From Denitrovibrio sp. (GTDB lineage: Bacteria; Chrysiogenota; Deferribacteres; Deferribacterales; Geovibrionaceae): DNA of 64,000 nucleotides. Position 1 is the first letter of the stretch. Each line of letters begins with the position of its first letter. Made by a program: the position numbers and the translations under genes. Under the pieces are notes generated by a model. That model searched no databases, was not told the DNA's origin, and saw only the letters and a program-made list of their open reading frames with translations. The DNA is taken from NCBI GenBank assembly GCA_002869185.1, contig PKTN01000003.1, positions 1 through 64,000 on the forward strand. The letters run 5' to 3'. This document shows, piece by piece, positions 36,892 through 46,692 of the stretch.

Positions 36892-38217
36892 ATGATGGCT
36901 AAAGTGAAAAAACCAAGGGGTAAAGCAAGGCTTAAGGCTGACACCTGTATAGCTTGTGGAGCCAGATGTGAATCAGCTTGTCCTACCGACGCGATCGTCA
37001 TGGACGACACCGAATCACCTATTATCACCGAAGAGAAATGTATCGGATGTATAAAATGCGTTAAAATCTGCCCAGCAGAAGCTATATACATGTACCTTAC
37101 TGACGATGAAAAGAAGATTCTGGCTGAGCTTGAAAAAACTGGTCAACCAGAAGAGCCTGAAGAGCTGTCCGAAGAAGACAAGGCTATTGCCGATATGCTT
37201 AAACAGTATAGGGGCGTTTGGGTATTCATCGAACAGACAGAAGGTAGGGTTGCTACAGTATCATGGGAACTTTTGGGTGAAGGGCGTAAACTCGCAGATA
37301 AGCTTGGAGTGCAACTCTCAGCTGTTGTCATAGGCTCTGGAGTTGAGCACCTTTGTGTTGAATCCTTCAAGTATGGCGCAGAGAATGTTTATATTATAGA
37401 CGAACCAGTATTTAAATTTTACCGTACACAAGCTTATCACGAAGCTATGTGCGGACTTATAGAGAAATACAGACCAGAGATTATCCTTATGGGTGCTACA
37501 GGCATGGGGCGTGACCTCGCTGGGGCAGTCGCCACAGAGGTTGCAACTGGGCTCACAGCTGACTGTACAGGGCTTGATATCGATGACAAGCGTAACCTGA
37601 TGCAGACCCGTCCAGCTTTCGGTGGAAATATTATGGCTACTATTATGTGTGATAAGCACAGACCACAAATGTCTACCGTCAGACCTCAGGTTATGGATAT
37701 GCCAGAGATAAATGAGAGTAACACTGGTGAAATCATCCGCGAATCATCAATAGTCAAAGAAGAGAGCATCTTCAGTAAGGTTCTTGAGATCATCACAGAT
37801 AAAAAGAGTGGTGACGACGACGATATAGCAGGAGCTGAGATTATCGTTTCTGGTGGACGTGGGATGATGAATCAAGATAACTTCAAAATCCTTCAAGAGT
37901 TGGCAGACGAGATAGGTGCAACAGTCGGAGCATCAAGAAGTGCTGTTGACGCTGGTTGGAAACCTCACTCAAAACAGGTTGGTCAGACAGGAACAACTGT
38001 TAGACCTAGAATATATGTAGCCTGCGGAATAAGTGGCGCTATTCAACACCTTGTTGGTATGCAAGACTCTGACGTGGTTATCGCTATTAACAGAGACAAG
38101 GAAGCTCCAATTTTTGAGGTGGCGACCTACGGTATAGTTGGTGACTTGTTCCAGATAGTTCCGGCTATGACAAAACTTATAAAAGATCGTAAATCAGCAA
38201 AAGTGAGGACAGCATAA
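36892..38217 (+). CDS. etfA: Electron transfer flavoprotein alpha subunit with N-terminal 2x[4Fe-4S] ferredoxin domain
   Basis: 441 residues, about 100 more than a plain EtfA. The first ~75 residues hold two ferredoxin motifs (CIACGARCESACP and CIGCIKCVKICP). The usual EtfA N-domain and the FAD domain follow (SGGRGM, GASRSAVDAGW, QVGQTGTTVRP, GISGAIQHL, INRDKEAPIF). Similar Fd-EtfA proteins occur with lactate dehydrogenase in acetogens and with Etf:quinone oxidoreductases. ATG 36895 is an equally possible start. The stop overlaps the next start by one base. Confidence 0.93.
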   Translation: MMAKVKKPRGKARLKADTCIACGARCESACPTDAIVMDDTESPIITEEKCIGCIKCVKICPAEAIYMYLTDDEKKILAELEKTGQPEEPEELSEEDKAIADMLKQYRGVWVFIEQTEGRVATVSWELLGEGRKLADKLGVQLSAVVIGSGVEHLCVESFKYGAENVYIIDEPVFKFYRTQAYHEAMCGLIEKYRPEIILMGATGMGRDLAGAVATEVATGLTADCTGLDIDDKRNLMQTRPAFGGNIMATIMCDKHRPQMSTVRPQVMDMPEINESNTGEIIRESSIVKEESIFSKVLEIITDKKSGDDDDIAGAEIIVSGGRGMMNQDNFKILQELADEIGATVGASRSAVDAGWKPHSKQVGQTGTTVRPRIYVACGISGAIQHLVGMQDSDVVIAINRDKEAPIFEVATYGIVGDLFQIVPAMTKLIKDRKSAKVRTA

Positions 38218-40160
38218 TGGTTAATTCAAGCACATTCTTAATAGTTTTTGCCGCTTCTATGCTATTTTTCGCTTATAGCTGCTATAGCAAATTCGGTCTT
38301 ATCAGTCTCGGAGCAAAGGATAACAGAACAGATAATCCATCAGAGCGTTTCGGTTCTATGATGAAGGACGCAGTTGGTCAGTCGAGGGTTGTCAAAGGAC
38401 CGTTTGGCATGAATCACGCTATGCTCTTCTGGTCGTTCCTAGTTCTCGTTTTACTAAATGCAGAGTTCCTGATAAACGGGCTCATCCCATCGGTTAGTTT
38501 TGCGATTCTACCTGCTGGTATATATTCCGTACTCTTTAACCTCTTCGACCTAGTATCACTTCTAGTCCTTGTGGCTGTAGTTTTAGCACTAGGCAGAAAA
38601 CTGTTTGCTCCTCCATACCCTGAGGCTAGATCATTCGAAGCATTTTTTATACTATCCATGATAGCAACACTTATGATCGCTTACTTCTTCCTCCATGGTG
38701 CAGAGATAGCACTAGGCGAGTCTAAGGGGTCAAGTTTTATATCTGGTTTGGTAGCGCAAGGTTTATCAAGTGCATCACCTGAATACATTCACTCATTTGG
38801 GAGCACATCATGGTGGGTTCACGCAATCGTACTCCTAGTGTTTATGAATTTCCTCCCATATAGCAAACACATGCACGTCATGACCGCACTCCCTAACGTC
38901 TTTTTCAGAAGCTTCGATAAACCATTTCTCATGGATAGAGAAGTATACGAAAAGGATGCTACATACGGGGTTAGTAGAGTGGACGAATTCAGTTGGAAAG
39001 ACCTCCTCGACTCCTTCACTTGTACTGAGTGTGGACGTTGCCAAGATAACTGTCCAGCAAACCTTACTGACAAGCCTCTCAACCCAAGAGAGCTTATGCA
39101 TATCATTAAAGACAACCTTAACGCCAATGGTAAAAACATAAAAGCTGACGGAGCAAAAACACCTCTTATTGGGGAGGGTGCCCACTCAGTATCTGAAGAT
39201 AGTATATGGTCTTGCGTTACCTGCGGGTCATGTATGTCATCATGCCCTGTCTTCATAGAGCATTATCCAAAGCTCATCAAGCTTAGGAGACACCTAGTTG
39301 AGATGGAAGCAAAATTCCCAGAAGAACTTCTTAACCTATTTGAGAATATGGAGCAGAGGAGCAATCCTTGGGGTATAGCACCATCAGAGAGGACAAAGTG
39401 GTGCAGTAACCTAGAACTTAACGAGTTTGACAGCGAAAAGACTGAATATCTTCTATTCGTAGGCTGTGCTGGTGCTTTTGATTCCAGAAGCAAACAGATT
39501 TCACTAGCTCTTACACAGGTTCTTGACGCTGCTGGTGTTTCATACGGGATACTTGGCAAGGATGAGCTATGTTGTGGAGACTCTGTTCGCAGACTTGGTA
39601 ACGAATACCTCTTTGAAAAGATGGCAAAGCAAAATATTGAAACCTTCAAATCCAAAGGTGTTACTAAGATAATAACTCAGTGTCCGCACTGCTTCACAAC
39701 ACTTAAAAACGACTATAAACAGTTAGGTATTGAGCTTGAAGTTATGCATCATAGTGAAGTTATCAGCGAACTAATCAAGCAAAGCAAATTAAAGATCAAT
39801 AGCTCAACAAATGATAAGATAGTGTTTCACGATTCATGCTACCTAGGTAGACATAACGATGTTTATGAGCAACCAAGGGATATTATAAAAAGCTCTGGTG
39901 CTCAGGTTTTGGAGATGGATCGTAATCTTGATAAATCCTTCTGTTGCGGTGCTGGCGGTGGACGTATGTGGCTTGAGGAAGACCTTGGCGAACGTATTAA
40001 CGTTGATCGTGTTCAGCAGGCTCTTGATCAATCACCCGACTCGATATGCGTATCATGTCCATACTGCATGACGATGTTTGAAGACGGACTAAAAGATCTG
40101 AATAAAGAAGATGTAAGAGTCCAGGATATCGCAGAGCTAACAGCAAAAGCTATCCTGTAA
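38217..40160 (+). CDS. Membrane FeS oxidoreductase, likely Etf:quinone oxidoreductase (HdrD/GlpC-like)
   Basis: 647 residues. The N-terminal ~240 residues have five to six membrane helices with paired histidines (GMNHAMLFW, HSFGSTSWWVHAI, SKHMHVMTALPN), as in NarI-type cytochrome b domains. A two-cluster ferredoxin segment (CTECGRCQDNCP near 269; CVTCGSCMSSCP near 333) and two CCG domains follow (LCCGDSVRRLG near 452; FCCGAGGGRMW near 575). In syntrophs and metal reducers such proteins, encoded beside etfBA, pass electrons from Etf to menaquinone. The TAATG overlap with etfA supports the same job here. Confidence 0.88.
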   Translation: MVNSSTFLIVFAASMLFFAYSCYSKFGLISLGAKDNRTDNPSERFGSMMKDAVGQSRVVKGPFGMNHAMLFWSFLVLVLLNAEFLINGLIPSVSFAILPAGIYSVLFNLFDLVSLLVLVAVVLALGRKLFAPPYPEARSFEAFFILSMIATLMIAYFFLHGAEIALGESKGSSFISGLVAQGLSSASPEYIHSFGSTSWWVHAIVLLVFMNFLPYSKHMHVMTALPNVFFRSFDKPFLMDREVYEKDATYGVSRVDEFSWKDLLDSFTCTECGRCQDNCPANLTDKPLNPRELMHIIKDNLNANGKNIKADGAKTPLIGEGAHSVSEDSIWSCVTCGSCMSSCPVFIEHYPKLIKLRRHLVEMEAKFPEELLNLFENMEQRSNPWGIAPSERTKWCSNLELNEFDSEKTEYLLFVGCAGAFDSRSKQISLALTQVLDAAGVSYGILGKDELCCGDSVRRLGNEYLFEKMAKQNIETFKSKGVTKIITQCPHCFTTLKNDYKQLGIELEVMHHSEVISELIKQSKLKINSSTNDKIVFHDSCYLGRHNDVYEQPRDIIKSSGAQVLEMDRNLDKSFCCGAGGGRMWLEEDLGERINVDRVQQALDQSPDSICVSCPYCMTMFEDGLKDLNKEDVRVQDIAELTAKAIL

Positions 40161-40194
40161 TAATTATAAAGATTTCATAAGTTTAAGAAATAAA

Positions 40195-40231
40195 AAAGCC
40201 CGTTAGCAAAAAATGCTAACGGGCTTTATGT
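40195..40231. terminator. Bidirectional rho-independent terminator
   Basis: AAAGCCCGTTAGCA and TGCTAACGGGCTTT form a perfect 14-base stem around five A residues. T-rich sequence follows on the minus strand and a looser one on the plus strand. It separates the convergent etf operon and amtB. Confidence 0.92.
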
Positions 40232-40251
40232 TTTCAGTGGAAACCACAAAT

Positions 40252-41502
40252 CTAGTTATATGCGGATTCTCCGTGTTGAGAGAAATCAAGCCCCTGAGTT
40301 TCATCTTCAAGGCTAACTCTCAGTCCTATTGTCTTATCAATTAGCTTAAGGATTATGTATGTGATAACAACCGTATAGACTAGCACTATACCTAGTGAGC
40401 CTAATTGAACTATAAGTTGTTTTACGTTGCCGTGGATAAGTCCTGAGCCACCAACGCTGACAAAAAGTCCTGTCGCTATAGCTCCCCATACTCCTCCAAC
40501 ACCGTGAATGCCGATTACGTCGAGGGAGTCGTCATATTTTAGCTTAAACTTAAGGAATACTGCTAAGTAGCAGAGTATTCCACCAGCGAAACCTATCACT
40601 ATTGCAAATAGTGGAGAGACAAAGCCTGCTGCATTTGTTATTGATGCAAGTCCGGCTATTATACCCGATGATATGCCTAGGGCTGTTGGCTTTCCGTTTT
40701 TGCACTCCATGAGTGTCCAGCTAAGCCCACCAGCGCAGCCAGCTACAAATGTATTAACGAAAGCTAAGAATGCGATACCATCTACAGCTAGTGCGCTCCC
40801 TGCGTTGAACCCGAACCAACCAAACCATAGTAGCCCTGTGCCGAGAACAGTGAGCATAAGGTTGTGGGGTAGGAATTGAGCTTTTGGGAAACCATTTCTG
40901 TTACCAAGCATTTTTATAAAGACGAATGCTGCCACAGCAGAAGAGAAGTGAACGACTATACCACCAGCAAAGTCGAGTGTTCCCCATGAGCCGAGGAAAC
41001 CGCCACCCCATACCCAGTGAGCAAGAGGAGCGTAGACTGCCAAGCACCATATCGCGATGAAAGCGACAAAAGCTGGAAATTTAACTCTTTCAACAATTGA
41101 TCCGCTAAGTAGAGCACAAGTTATGATTGCAAACATTCCTTGAAACATTGCAAAGATAGGCTCAGGGATAGTCCCTCTGACGGCTGTCATAACGTTTTCA
41201 AAAAAGAAATATTCTGTGCCACCTATGAATGCATTCCCTCCAGGAGAGAAGGCTAGTGAGTGTCCAAATAGCACCCAAATTAACCCGACAATAAATATGC
41301 ACACAAAACTATAGAGCATGGTTTAGAGCGTGTTCTTCGCTCTGACCATTCCTGTGTAGAAGATTGCTAAACCTGGAAGCATAAAGAGTACAAAAGTCGT
41401 AGATATTAAAACCCATAAGGTATCTGCTTTATCTATCACCTCGGTCTCGCTAGCATATGCTGATGCAGTTAGCATAAGTAGTACTTCTAGTACTTTAATC
41501 AC
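40252..41502 (-). pseudogene. amtB: Ammonium transporter gene amtB interrupted by an in-frame TAA
   Basis: The full frame begins at GTG 41502, after a G-rich Shine-Dalgarno, with a signal peptide (about 20 residues, ending SAYAS). It then reads DTLWVLISTTFVLFMLPG, LAIFYTGMVRAKNTL, TAA at 41323-41325, and on in the same frame with TMLYSFVCIFIVGLIWVLFG. AmtB proteins normally have KNVLST at this place, so a Ser codon (TCA) most simply became TAA at codon 60. The remaining 355 residues carry intact helices including the WGGGFLG and DSLDVIGIHGVGGVWG stretches. A restart at ATG 41317-41319 would lack the first helix and part of the second. No glnK lies beside it. Confidence 0.85.
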
Positions 41503-41549
41503 TTAGTCACCCCCCAAAACGACATTTTTTGTAAAAACTGCTTGTATAG

Positions 41550-41565
41550 TGCAAATAAGGTGCCA
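41550..41565 (-). promoter_or_regulatory. Sigma-54 (-24/-12) promoter of amtB
   Basis: The minus strand reads TGGCAC-CTTAT-TTGCA, a full match to the TGGCAC-N5-TTGCW consensus. The expected start site lies about 35-40 bases upstream of the amtB GTG. This is the usual nitrogen-control arrangement for amtB. Confidence 0.85.
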
Positions 41566-41785
41566 GTTAGAGAATATTTAGCATTAATAGTAAATTGTCA
41601 TAGCGATCAATGGAATAAGACATGGTTATATGCTCCATGTGATGTTACATTTGCCTCAAGTGGTTAATTATAAATCAAATGAGTGGTTAAAAAATAATCA
41701 GCTTTTTGGCTTTAGCTGGGGATTTAGTTTGTAAACTTATATATTGAGAGTTATAATTAGATTAACTATACACAATGGTGTAAAT

Positions 41786-44557
41786 ATGAAAAAGAATTCT
41801 TACCTTTTAGGTTTATATGGGAATACGTCAATTTGCTACCAGTCACTTGATGCTGATGGAATCATTATTGATGTCAATAATAAGTGGTTGGAGACATTTG
41901 GCTATAATAAAAATGATATTGTAGGCAGCTGGTTTGGTGACTTACTCCGCTCAGACAGTAGAGACATCTTTAAACAGAATTTTTCCCTTTTTAAATCTAA
42001 AGGTATCGCTCAAGAAGTTATGTTTGATATAAGGTGTTACGACGGAAGCTATATATCAACCATTATTAACGGTAATATGAGCTATGATTATTTTCATGGT
42101 GCTGTACAATACCACTGTATTATAGAGCCTAAAGTCTCTAATCAACCAACCTATAGTCACATCTTTAATGTATCTAGAGTGCCAATGATAGTATTTGAAG
42201 CTGAGACAAAAAATATAGTCGACGCAAATCCAGCCGCTTGTCACTTTTATGGATATTCTTATGATGATTTCACATCTAAATGTATTTTTGACATAAACAT
42301 TGATCCAGAAGAGATGGTTCAAGGTCATATTGATAGTATTTTAAGGGAAGAACGCTCTACTTATCTCTTTATGCATAGGACAGCTAGTGGTCATGTAAAG
42401 CTTGTTGAGTCTAACCCTAGTGCTCTGCAAATAGGAACTAAGATGTATGTCCATAGTATTATTGTTGACGTCACTGACAAGGTAAGAGCTCAGGATGGGC
42501 AAAAGGCTCTTAGTATATTATCTGAAAAGCTTATCCAAGCTAGAATCGATATTAAAGAGATATCGTCTATCGTTCTTGATTTCGCATTATTGTTGACTGA
42601 GTCAGATGATGGATATGTTGGGTCTATTGATGAAGATTCAAAGAATATGCGTATACACGCAACAAGTAAAATGTATGAACAGTCGATAGGTAATGAACCT
42701 GTTGAGGAAATAGCGCGGAGTAGTAAAGGGATTTATGAAGGGTTATGTGGTCATAGCCTAAGTACACTCAAACCTTTGATCTGTAATACACCACAAGAGA
42801 TCGATTGTCTCGCTAGATCTAGAGACAAGAAGATGTTGGCAAAGAACCATCTTTCATTTCCTGTCATGTTAAATGGTGAGCTTGCTGGACAGATAGCTGT
42901 GATTAACTCTAAAGATAGCTTTAGTGACAAAGATGTAGAGATTCTTAGTGAAATAGCGAATCTTTACGCTCTTGCTATCAAAGGGGTTAAAGAACGGGAA
43001 AAAGATATTTTGCTAGACGAGTTAATAAATAATATGGCTGATTGTGTGGCGATATATATTCCTTACGGTGATGAAGATTTTATCTTTAAATCACTTAATC
43101 GCTCAGGGTTGAACGTTAGTGGTTTTGAACTTGCTGACGTTAAAGGTAAGAGGCTCACACATGTGTATCCTGGTTTTGAGAATAGTCCTCTGGTTGAAAT
43201 ATTTAAAGAAGTTTGGAAGACTGGAAAACCTCAACATTATCCTCTGACCCAGTATATTGACGATCAACACTCCTTATATGTTGAAAACTATATTTTTAAA
43301 ATCCATGAGAGATACCTTGTCGCAATCTATAGAGATATTACAGATATTGTTAATACAACAAAGGCTTTGGCTTTGAGTGAAGAGAAATATCGTTCATATA
43401 TGGAGAATTCTCCCGATTCTATTATTGTGATAAATAAAGATAAAATGATTATTGATATCAATTCTGCAGCTTGTGATAAATTTGAATATAGCCGTTCTGA
43501 GTTCTTGAAAATGAACATTAAGGATATAGTCCCTGAAAAATGTAAAGGGTTGGTGGATGAGAATGTTAAACAAGCTCATGACAATTCAGAGATAGTGGCT
43601 ACTCACCCGCATATATCTAAATCTGGAAGAATCTATCAAATGGAAGTTTACGTAAAATATTTACCAGACGGTAACATGATAGGTATCCTGCATGATACTA
43701 CCCATAGGATAGAGATGGAAAACGAGCTTAGCGAACTGAATGCTGGTTTGCAGGCTAGAGTCAAAAGTGAACTTGAAATCAGAGAAAAACAGGATCGGGT
43801 CCTCTTCGAACAGAAGAAACTAGCCGATATGGGGCAGATGATTAGTGCTATTGCGCATCAGTGGAGACAGCCAATCAATGCTTTAGGACTTTATATTCAG
43901 TCGTTAGTTAGTGATTTTGAATCTGATACGGTGACAAAATCAGATATTGCAGATTTTAGAGATGACACTCTTGGGTTGATAAAACATATGTCACAGACTA
44001 TTGATGATTTCAGGAATTTCTTTAAACCTGATAAGAATAAGACTGAGTTTAATATAATGAAGGAGATATCTAGCGTAATCAAACTTATAGATGCTCAACT
44101 AGCTATGAAGAACATAAAAATTAAACTTAGCTGTGAGTGTCGAGAGTGTGAGATGTGTGCAGATTTTATGGATGATGAGTTTTGTGAATCTGGTTATACA
44201 AAGATTTACGCTTATTTAGGAGAGTTTAAGCAGGCTCTAGTTAATATTATATATAATTCTGTTGACTCTATTGGTGATCAAATGAGTGATGGTAAAATCC
44301 AGACAGGTATGATCGATATAAAGTTGAAAGCTGAAGAGGATAATATTTGTCTATATATTTATGATAATGGTACAGGGATTCCTGATAATATACTCTCAAA
44401 GATTTTTGACCCATACTATACTACTAAACCTGAAGGTAAGGGGACAGGTATTGGTCTCTATATGACTAAGCTTGTCATCGAAGAACACATGAAAGGAAAG
44501 ATTTTGGCAAGTAACACTAGCGAAGGAGCATGTATCGTTATCCAACTACCTTCTTGA
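41786..44557 (+). CDS. Cytoplasmic multi-PAS/GAF sensor histidine kinase
   Basis: 923 residues from ATG 41786; a longer frame from TTG 41744 is disfavoured. No membrane segment is visible. In order there are two PAS domains (to about 240), a GAF domain (about 260-410, ending SFPVMLNGELAGQIAVIN), two further PAS domains (about 420-670), a coiled coil and a His box (ISAIAHQWRQPINALGLYIQ). The ATPase domain has ALVNIIYNSVDSI, DNGTGIP and GTGIGLYMTKLV. An unusual Cys cluster (CECRECEMC then FC) sits just before the N box, where a metal or redox centre could act on the ATPase domain. The partner regulator is not adjacent. Confidence 0.87.
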   Translation: MKKNSYLLGLYGNTSICYQSLDADGIIIDVNNKWLETFGYNKNDIVGSWFGDLLRSDSRDIFKQNFSLFKSKGIAQEVMFDIRCYDGSYISTIINGNMSYDYFHGAVQYHCIIEPKVSNQPTYSHIFNVSRVPMIVFEAETKNIVDANPAACHFYGYSYDDFTSKCIFDINIDPEEMVQGHIDSILREERSTYLFMHRTASGHVKLVESNPSALQIGTKMYVHSIIVDVTDKVRAQDGQKALSILSEKLIQARIDIKEISSIVLDFALLLTESDDGYVGSIDEDSKNMRIHATSKMYEQSIGNEPVEEIARSSKGIYEGLCGHSLSTLKPLICNTPQEIDCLARSRDKKMLAKNHLSFPVMLNGELAGQIAVINSKDSFSDKDVEILSEIANLYALAIKGVKEREKDILLDELINNMADCVAIYIPYGDEDFIFKSLNRSGLNVSGFELADVKGKRLTHVYPGFENSPLVEIFKEVWKTGKPQHYPLTQYIDDQHSLYVENYIFKIHERYLVAIYRDITDIVNTTKALALSEEKYRSYMENSPDSIIVINKDKMIIDINSAACDKFEYSRSEFLKMNIKDIVPEKCKGLVDENVKQAHDNSEIVATHPHISKSGRIYQMEVYVKYLPDGNMIGILHDTTHRIEMENELSELNAGLQARVKSELEIREKQDRVLFEQKKLADMGQMISAIAHQWRQPINALGLYIQSLVSDFESDTVTKSDIADFRDDTLGLIKHMSQTIDDFRNFFKPDKNKTEFNIMKEISSVIKLIDAQLAMKNIKIKLSCECRECEMCADFMDDEFCESGYTKIYAYLGEFKQALVNIIYNSVDSIGDQMSDGKIQTGMIDIKLKAEEDNICLYIYDNGTGIPDNILSKIFDPYYTTKPEGKGTGIGLYMTKLVIEEHMKGKILASNTSEGACIVIQLPS

Positions 44558-44622
44558 AATCTGGAACCTATTCTCTTGAAATATATCAACAGCATGTTAT
44601 TTTCTATTGAAAGGAGATTCTT

Positions 44623-45528
44623 ATGAAGAAGATACTAGTTTTTTTTATTCTTATGACATTTTTTACAGCTTTCGCAGAGAAAGGACCGATTGTTGTCGGT
44701 TCAAAGATTGACACTGAAGGTGGACTACTAGGTAACATGATAGTTGTTGTTTTGGAAAACAATGACTACAAGGTTATAAACAAGGTGCAACTTGGAGTTA
44801 CAAGCATCTTACGCAAGGCGATTGCGTCCGGTCAGATAGACATATATCCTGAATATACAGGGAACGGAGGATTTTTCTTTCCTGATATAGATAAAACATT
44901 ATTCAAAAATCATCAGAAAGGTTATGAGGCTGTAAAGGCTGCTGACTATAAGGCGAATAAAGTTGTATGGCTTACCCCGTCACCAGCTAACAACACATGG
45001 GCTATTGCAGTTCGTAAAGACCTTGCTACATCTCACAATCTTAAGACCCTAGAAGATATGGCTAAATATATAAATAAGGGTGGCAAGATAGTGCTCGCTG
45101 CTTCTGAAGAGTTTGCCAATAGACCTGATACTCTTAAGGCTTTTCAGTCAACTTATGGATTTGAGTTGCAGAAAGATCAGATGCTCCTCTTCTCTGGTGG
45201 TAATACTGCACAGACAGAGAAAGCCGCAGCTACAGGTACAAATGGCGTAAATTTTGCGATGGCATACGGTACTGACGGGGCCTTATCTGCTCTTGGGCTT
45301 GTTGTTTTAGACGACACTAAAGGTGTTCAGCCTGTTTATGCACCAGCTCCAGTAATAAGAGAATCAGTCCTTAAGAAATACCCAGAAATAAAGAACCTTC
45401 TTAAGGGTGTATTCACTAGTTTGACAAGAGAGAGACTACAAAAATTGAATGCATCTATTCAAGTTGGCGGTCAGGATTCTTATACTGCTGCAAAAAAGTA
45501 CTTGGAAAAGAATGGATTTATAAAATAA
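44623..45528 (+). CDS. osmF: Osmoprotectant ABC transporter substrate-binding protein (OsmF/YehZ-like)
   Basis: 301 residues with a signal peptide (KKILVFFILMTFFTAFA). The OpuAC-type receptor fold is recognisable by VVGSKIDTEGGLLGNMI, IDIYPEYTGNGG and the C-terminal TSLTRERLQKLNA. AGGAG precedes the ATG. The four-gene order receptor, permease, ATPase, permease equals osmF-yehY-yehX-yehW of enterics. Substrates of this family are glycine betaine or related quaternary amines; which one is bound cannot be told here. Confidence 0.87.
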   Translation: MKKILVFFILMTFFTAFAEKGPIVVGSKIDTEGGLLGNMIVVVLENNDYKVINKVQLGVTSILRKAIASGQIDIYPEYTGNGGFFFPDIDKTLFKNHQKGYEAVKAADYKANKVVWLTPSPANNTWAIAVRKDLATSHNLKTLEDMAKYINKGGKIVLAASEEFANRPDTLKAFQSTYGFELQKDQMLLFSGGNTAQTEKAAATGTNGVNFAMAYGTDGALSALGLVVLDDTKGVQPVYAPAPVIRESVLKKYPEIKNLLKGVFTSLTRERLQKLNASIQVGGQDSYTAAKKYLEKNGFIK

Positions 45529-46692
45529 GTGAAAGTTTATTTAACAGCTTTTATTATAATGATAGTGGGGCTTTTTATGGCTCCACTGTTATCTCTTAAA
45601 CCGAATAGGCTTATGCCAGGAGATCCTGGTTATCTGATAGATATTGCACCTTTGAATGATATCCTTCTTGTCTTGTCACTTCTTGTACTATTCTTGATAT
45701 TTGCGAATCTACTTAGCTGGAATAAGCACCTAAAGCTGTTTATGTGTTTAATACTGTCTGCTATATTTTATAAGATAATAACAATTTCGGGTGATGTCGC
45801 TTTAGTTAGGAGTGAGGCTGATTTTTTAGCAAGGACAGCTTTTACAACTGGCTTTTGGCTTTTTGTTGCAGGCTATATAGTTGTTATGATGCAGGCTTTT
45901 GCCACAGTTATAGAGAAAAAGTATGATATTAAACTCCTAATTATCTTGTTGACCATAGCTCCAGTTGGGCTTTTGTTTTTTAATGGTGGGGTTGGTGAAA
46001 TATCAATCTTTAAAGAGTTAATGTCTAAGCAGGATAGATTTTTGCTGGAGTTTAAAAATCATCTATTGATTTCAGGTTCAGCATCCTTCTCTGCTATATT
46101 AATTGGTATCCCCTTAGGTATTTACTCTTTTAGACACCAGAGGTTATCGGAACGCATTTTTGGTTTGCTTAATATTGTACAAACAATCCCGTCTATTGCT
46201 CTTTTTGGCTTTTTAATAGCCCCTTTTGCATGGTTAGCATCAAAATCTGATTTTTTAGATTCTGTAGGGTTTAGCGGAATAGGGTTTGCTCCTGCTATTA
46301 CTGCTCTTATACTTTATGGGTTATTGCCAATAGTAAGAAATACATATGCAGGGATATCGTCTATTGATCCGTCAGTTGTTGAGAGTGCAAAAGGTATGGG
46401 AATGACTAGTGGGCAGATACTCATCAAGATACAACTCCCGGTTTCGATGCCACTTTTAATGAATGGGATTAGGGTCTCATTTGTACAGTGCATAGGTAAT
46501 ACAGCTGTAGCTGCGCTTGTTGGTGCTGGAGGATTCGGTCTATTTATTTTCCAAGGACTGGGGCAATCTGCTGTTGATATGGTTTTGCTTTGTGCTATCC
46601 CGACGATTCTGCTAGCTGTTTTTGCTGATACTATAATGCAGTTTATTATAAAACTTACGAGCCCCAAGGGGATGGATTATGATACAGATTAA
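45529..46692 (+). CDS. yehY: Osmoprotectant ABC transporter permease (YehY-like)
   Basis: 387 residues, matching YehY length (about 385). It starts with GTG directly after the receptor stop. An N-terminal block of extra membrane helices (about 1-165) precedes a standard OpuCB-type permease core with the EAA-like loop [20 protein letters not shown], which contacts the ATPase. The end overlaps the ATPase gene by 14 bases. Confidence 0.86.
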   Translation: MKVYLTAFIIMIVGLFMAPLLSLKPNRLMPGDPGYLIDIAPLNDILLVLSLLVLFLIFANLLSWNKHLKLFMCLILSAIFYKIITISGDVALVRSEADFLARTAFTTGFWLFVAGYIVVMMQAFATVIEKKYDIKLLIILLTIAPVGLLFFNGGVGEISIFKELMSKQDRFLLEFKNHLLISGSASFSAILIGIPLGIYSFRHQRLSERIFGLLNIVQTIPSIALFGFLIAPFAWLASKSDFLDSVGFSGIGFAPAITALILYGLLPIVRNTYAGISSIDPSVVESAKGMGMTSGQILIKIQLPVSMPLLMNGIRVSFVQCIGNTAVAALVGAGGFGLFIFQGLGQSAVDMVLLCAIPTILLAVFADTIMQFIIKLTSPKGMDYDTD

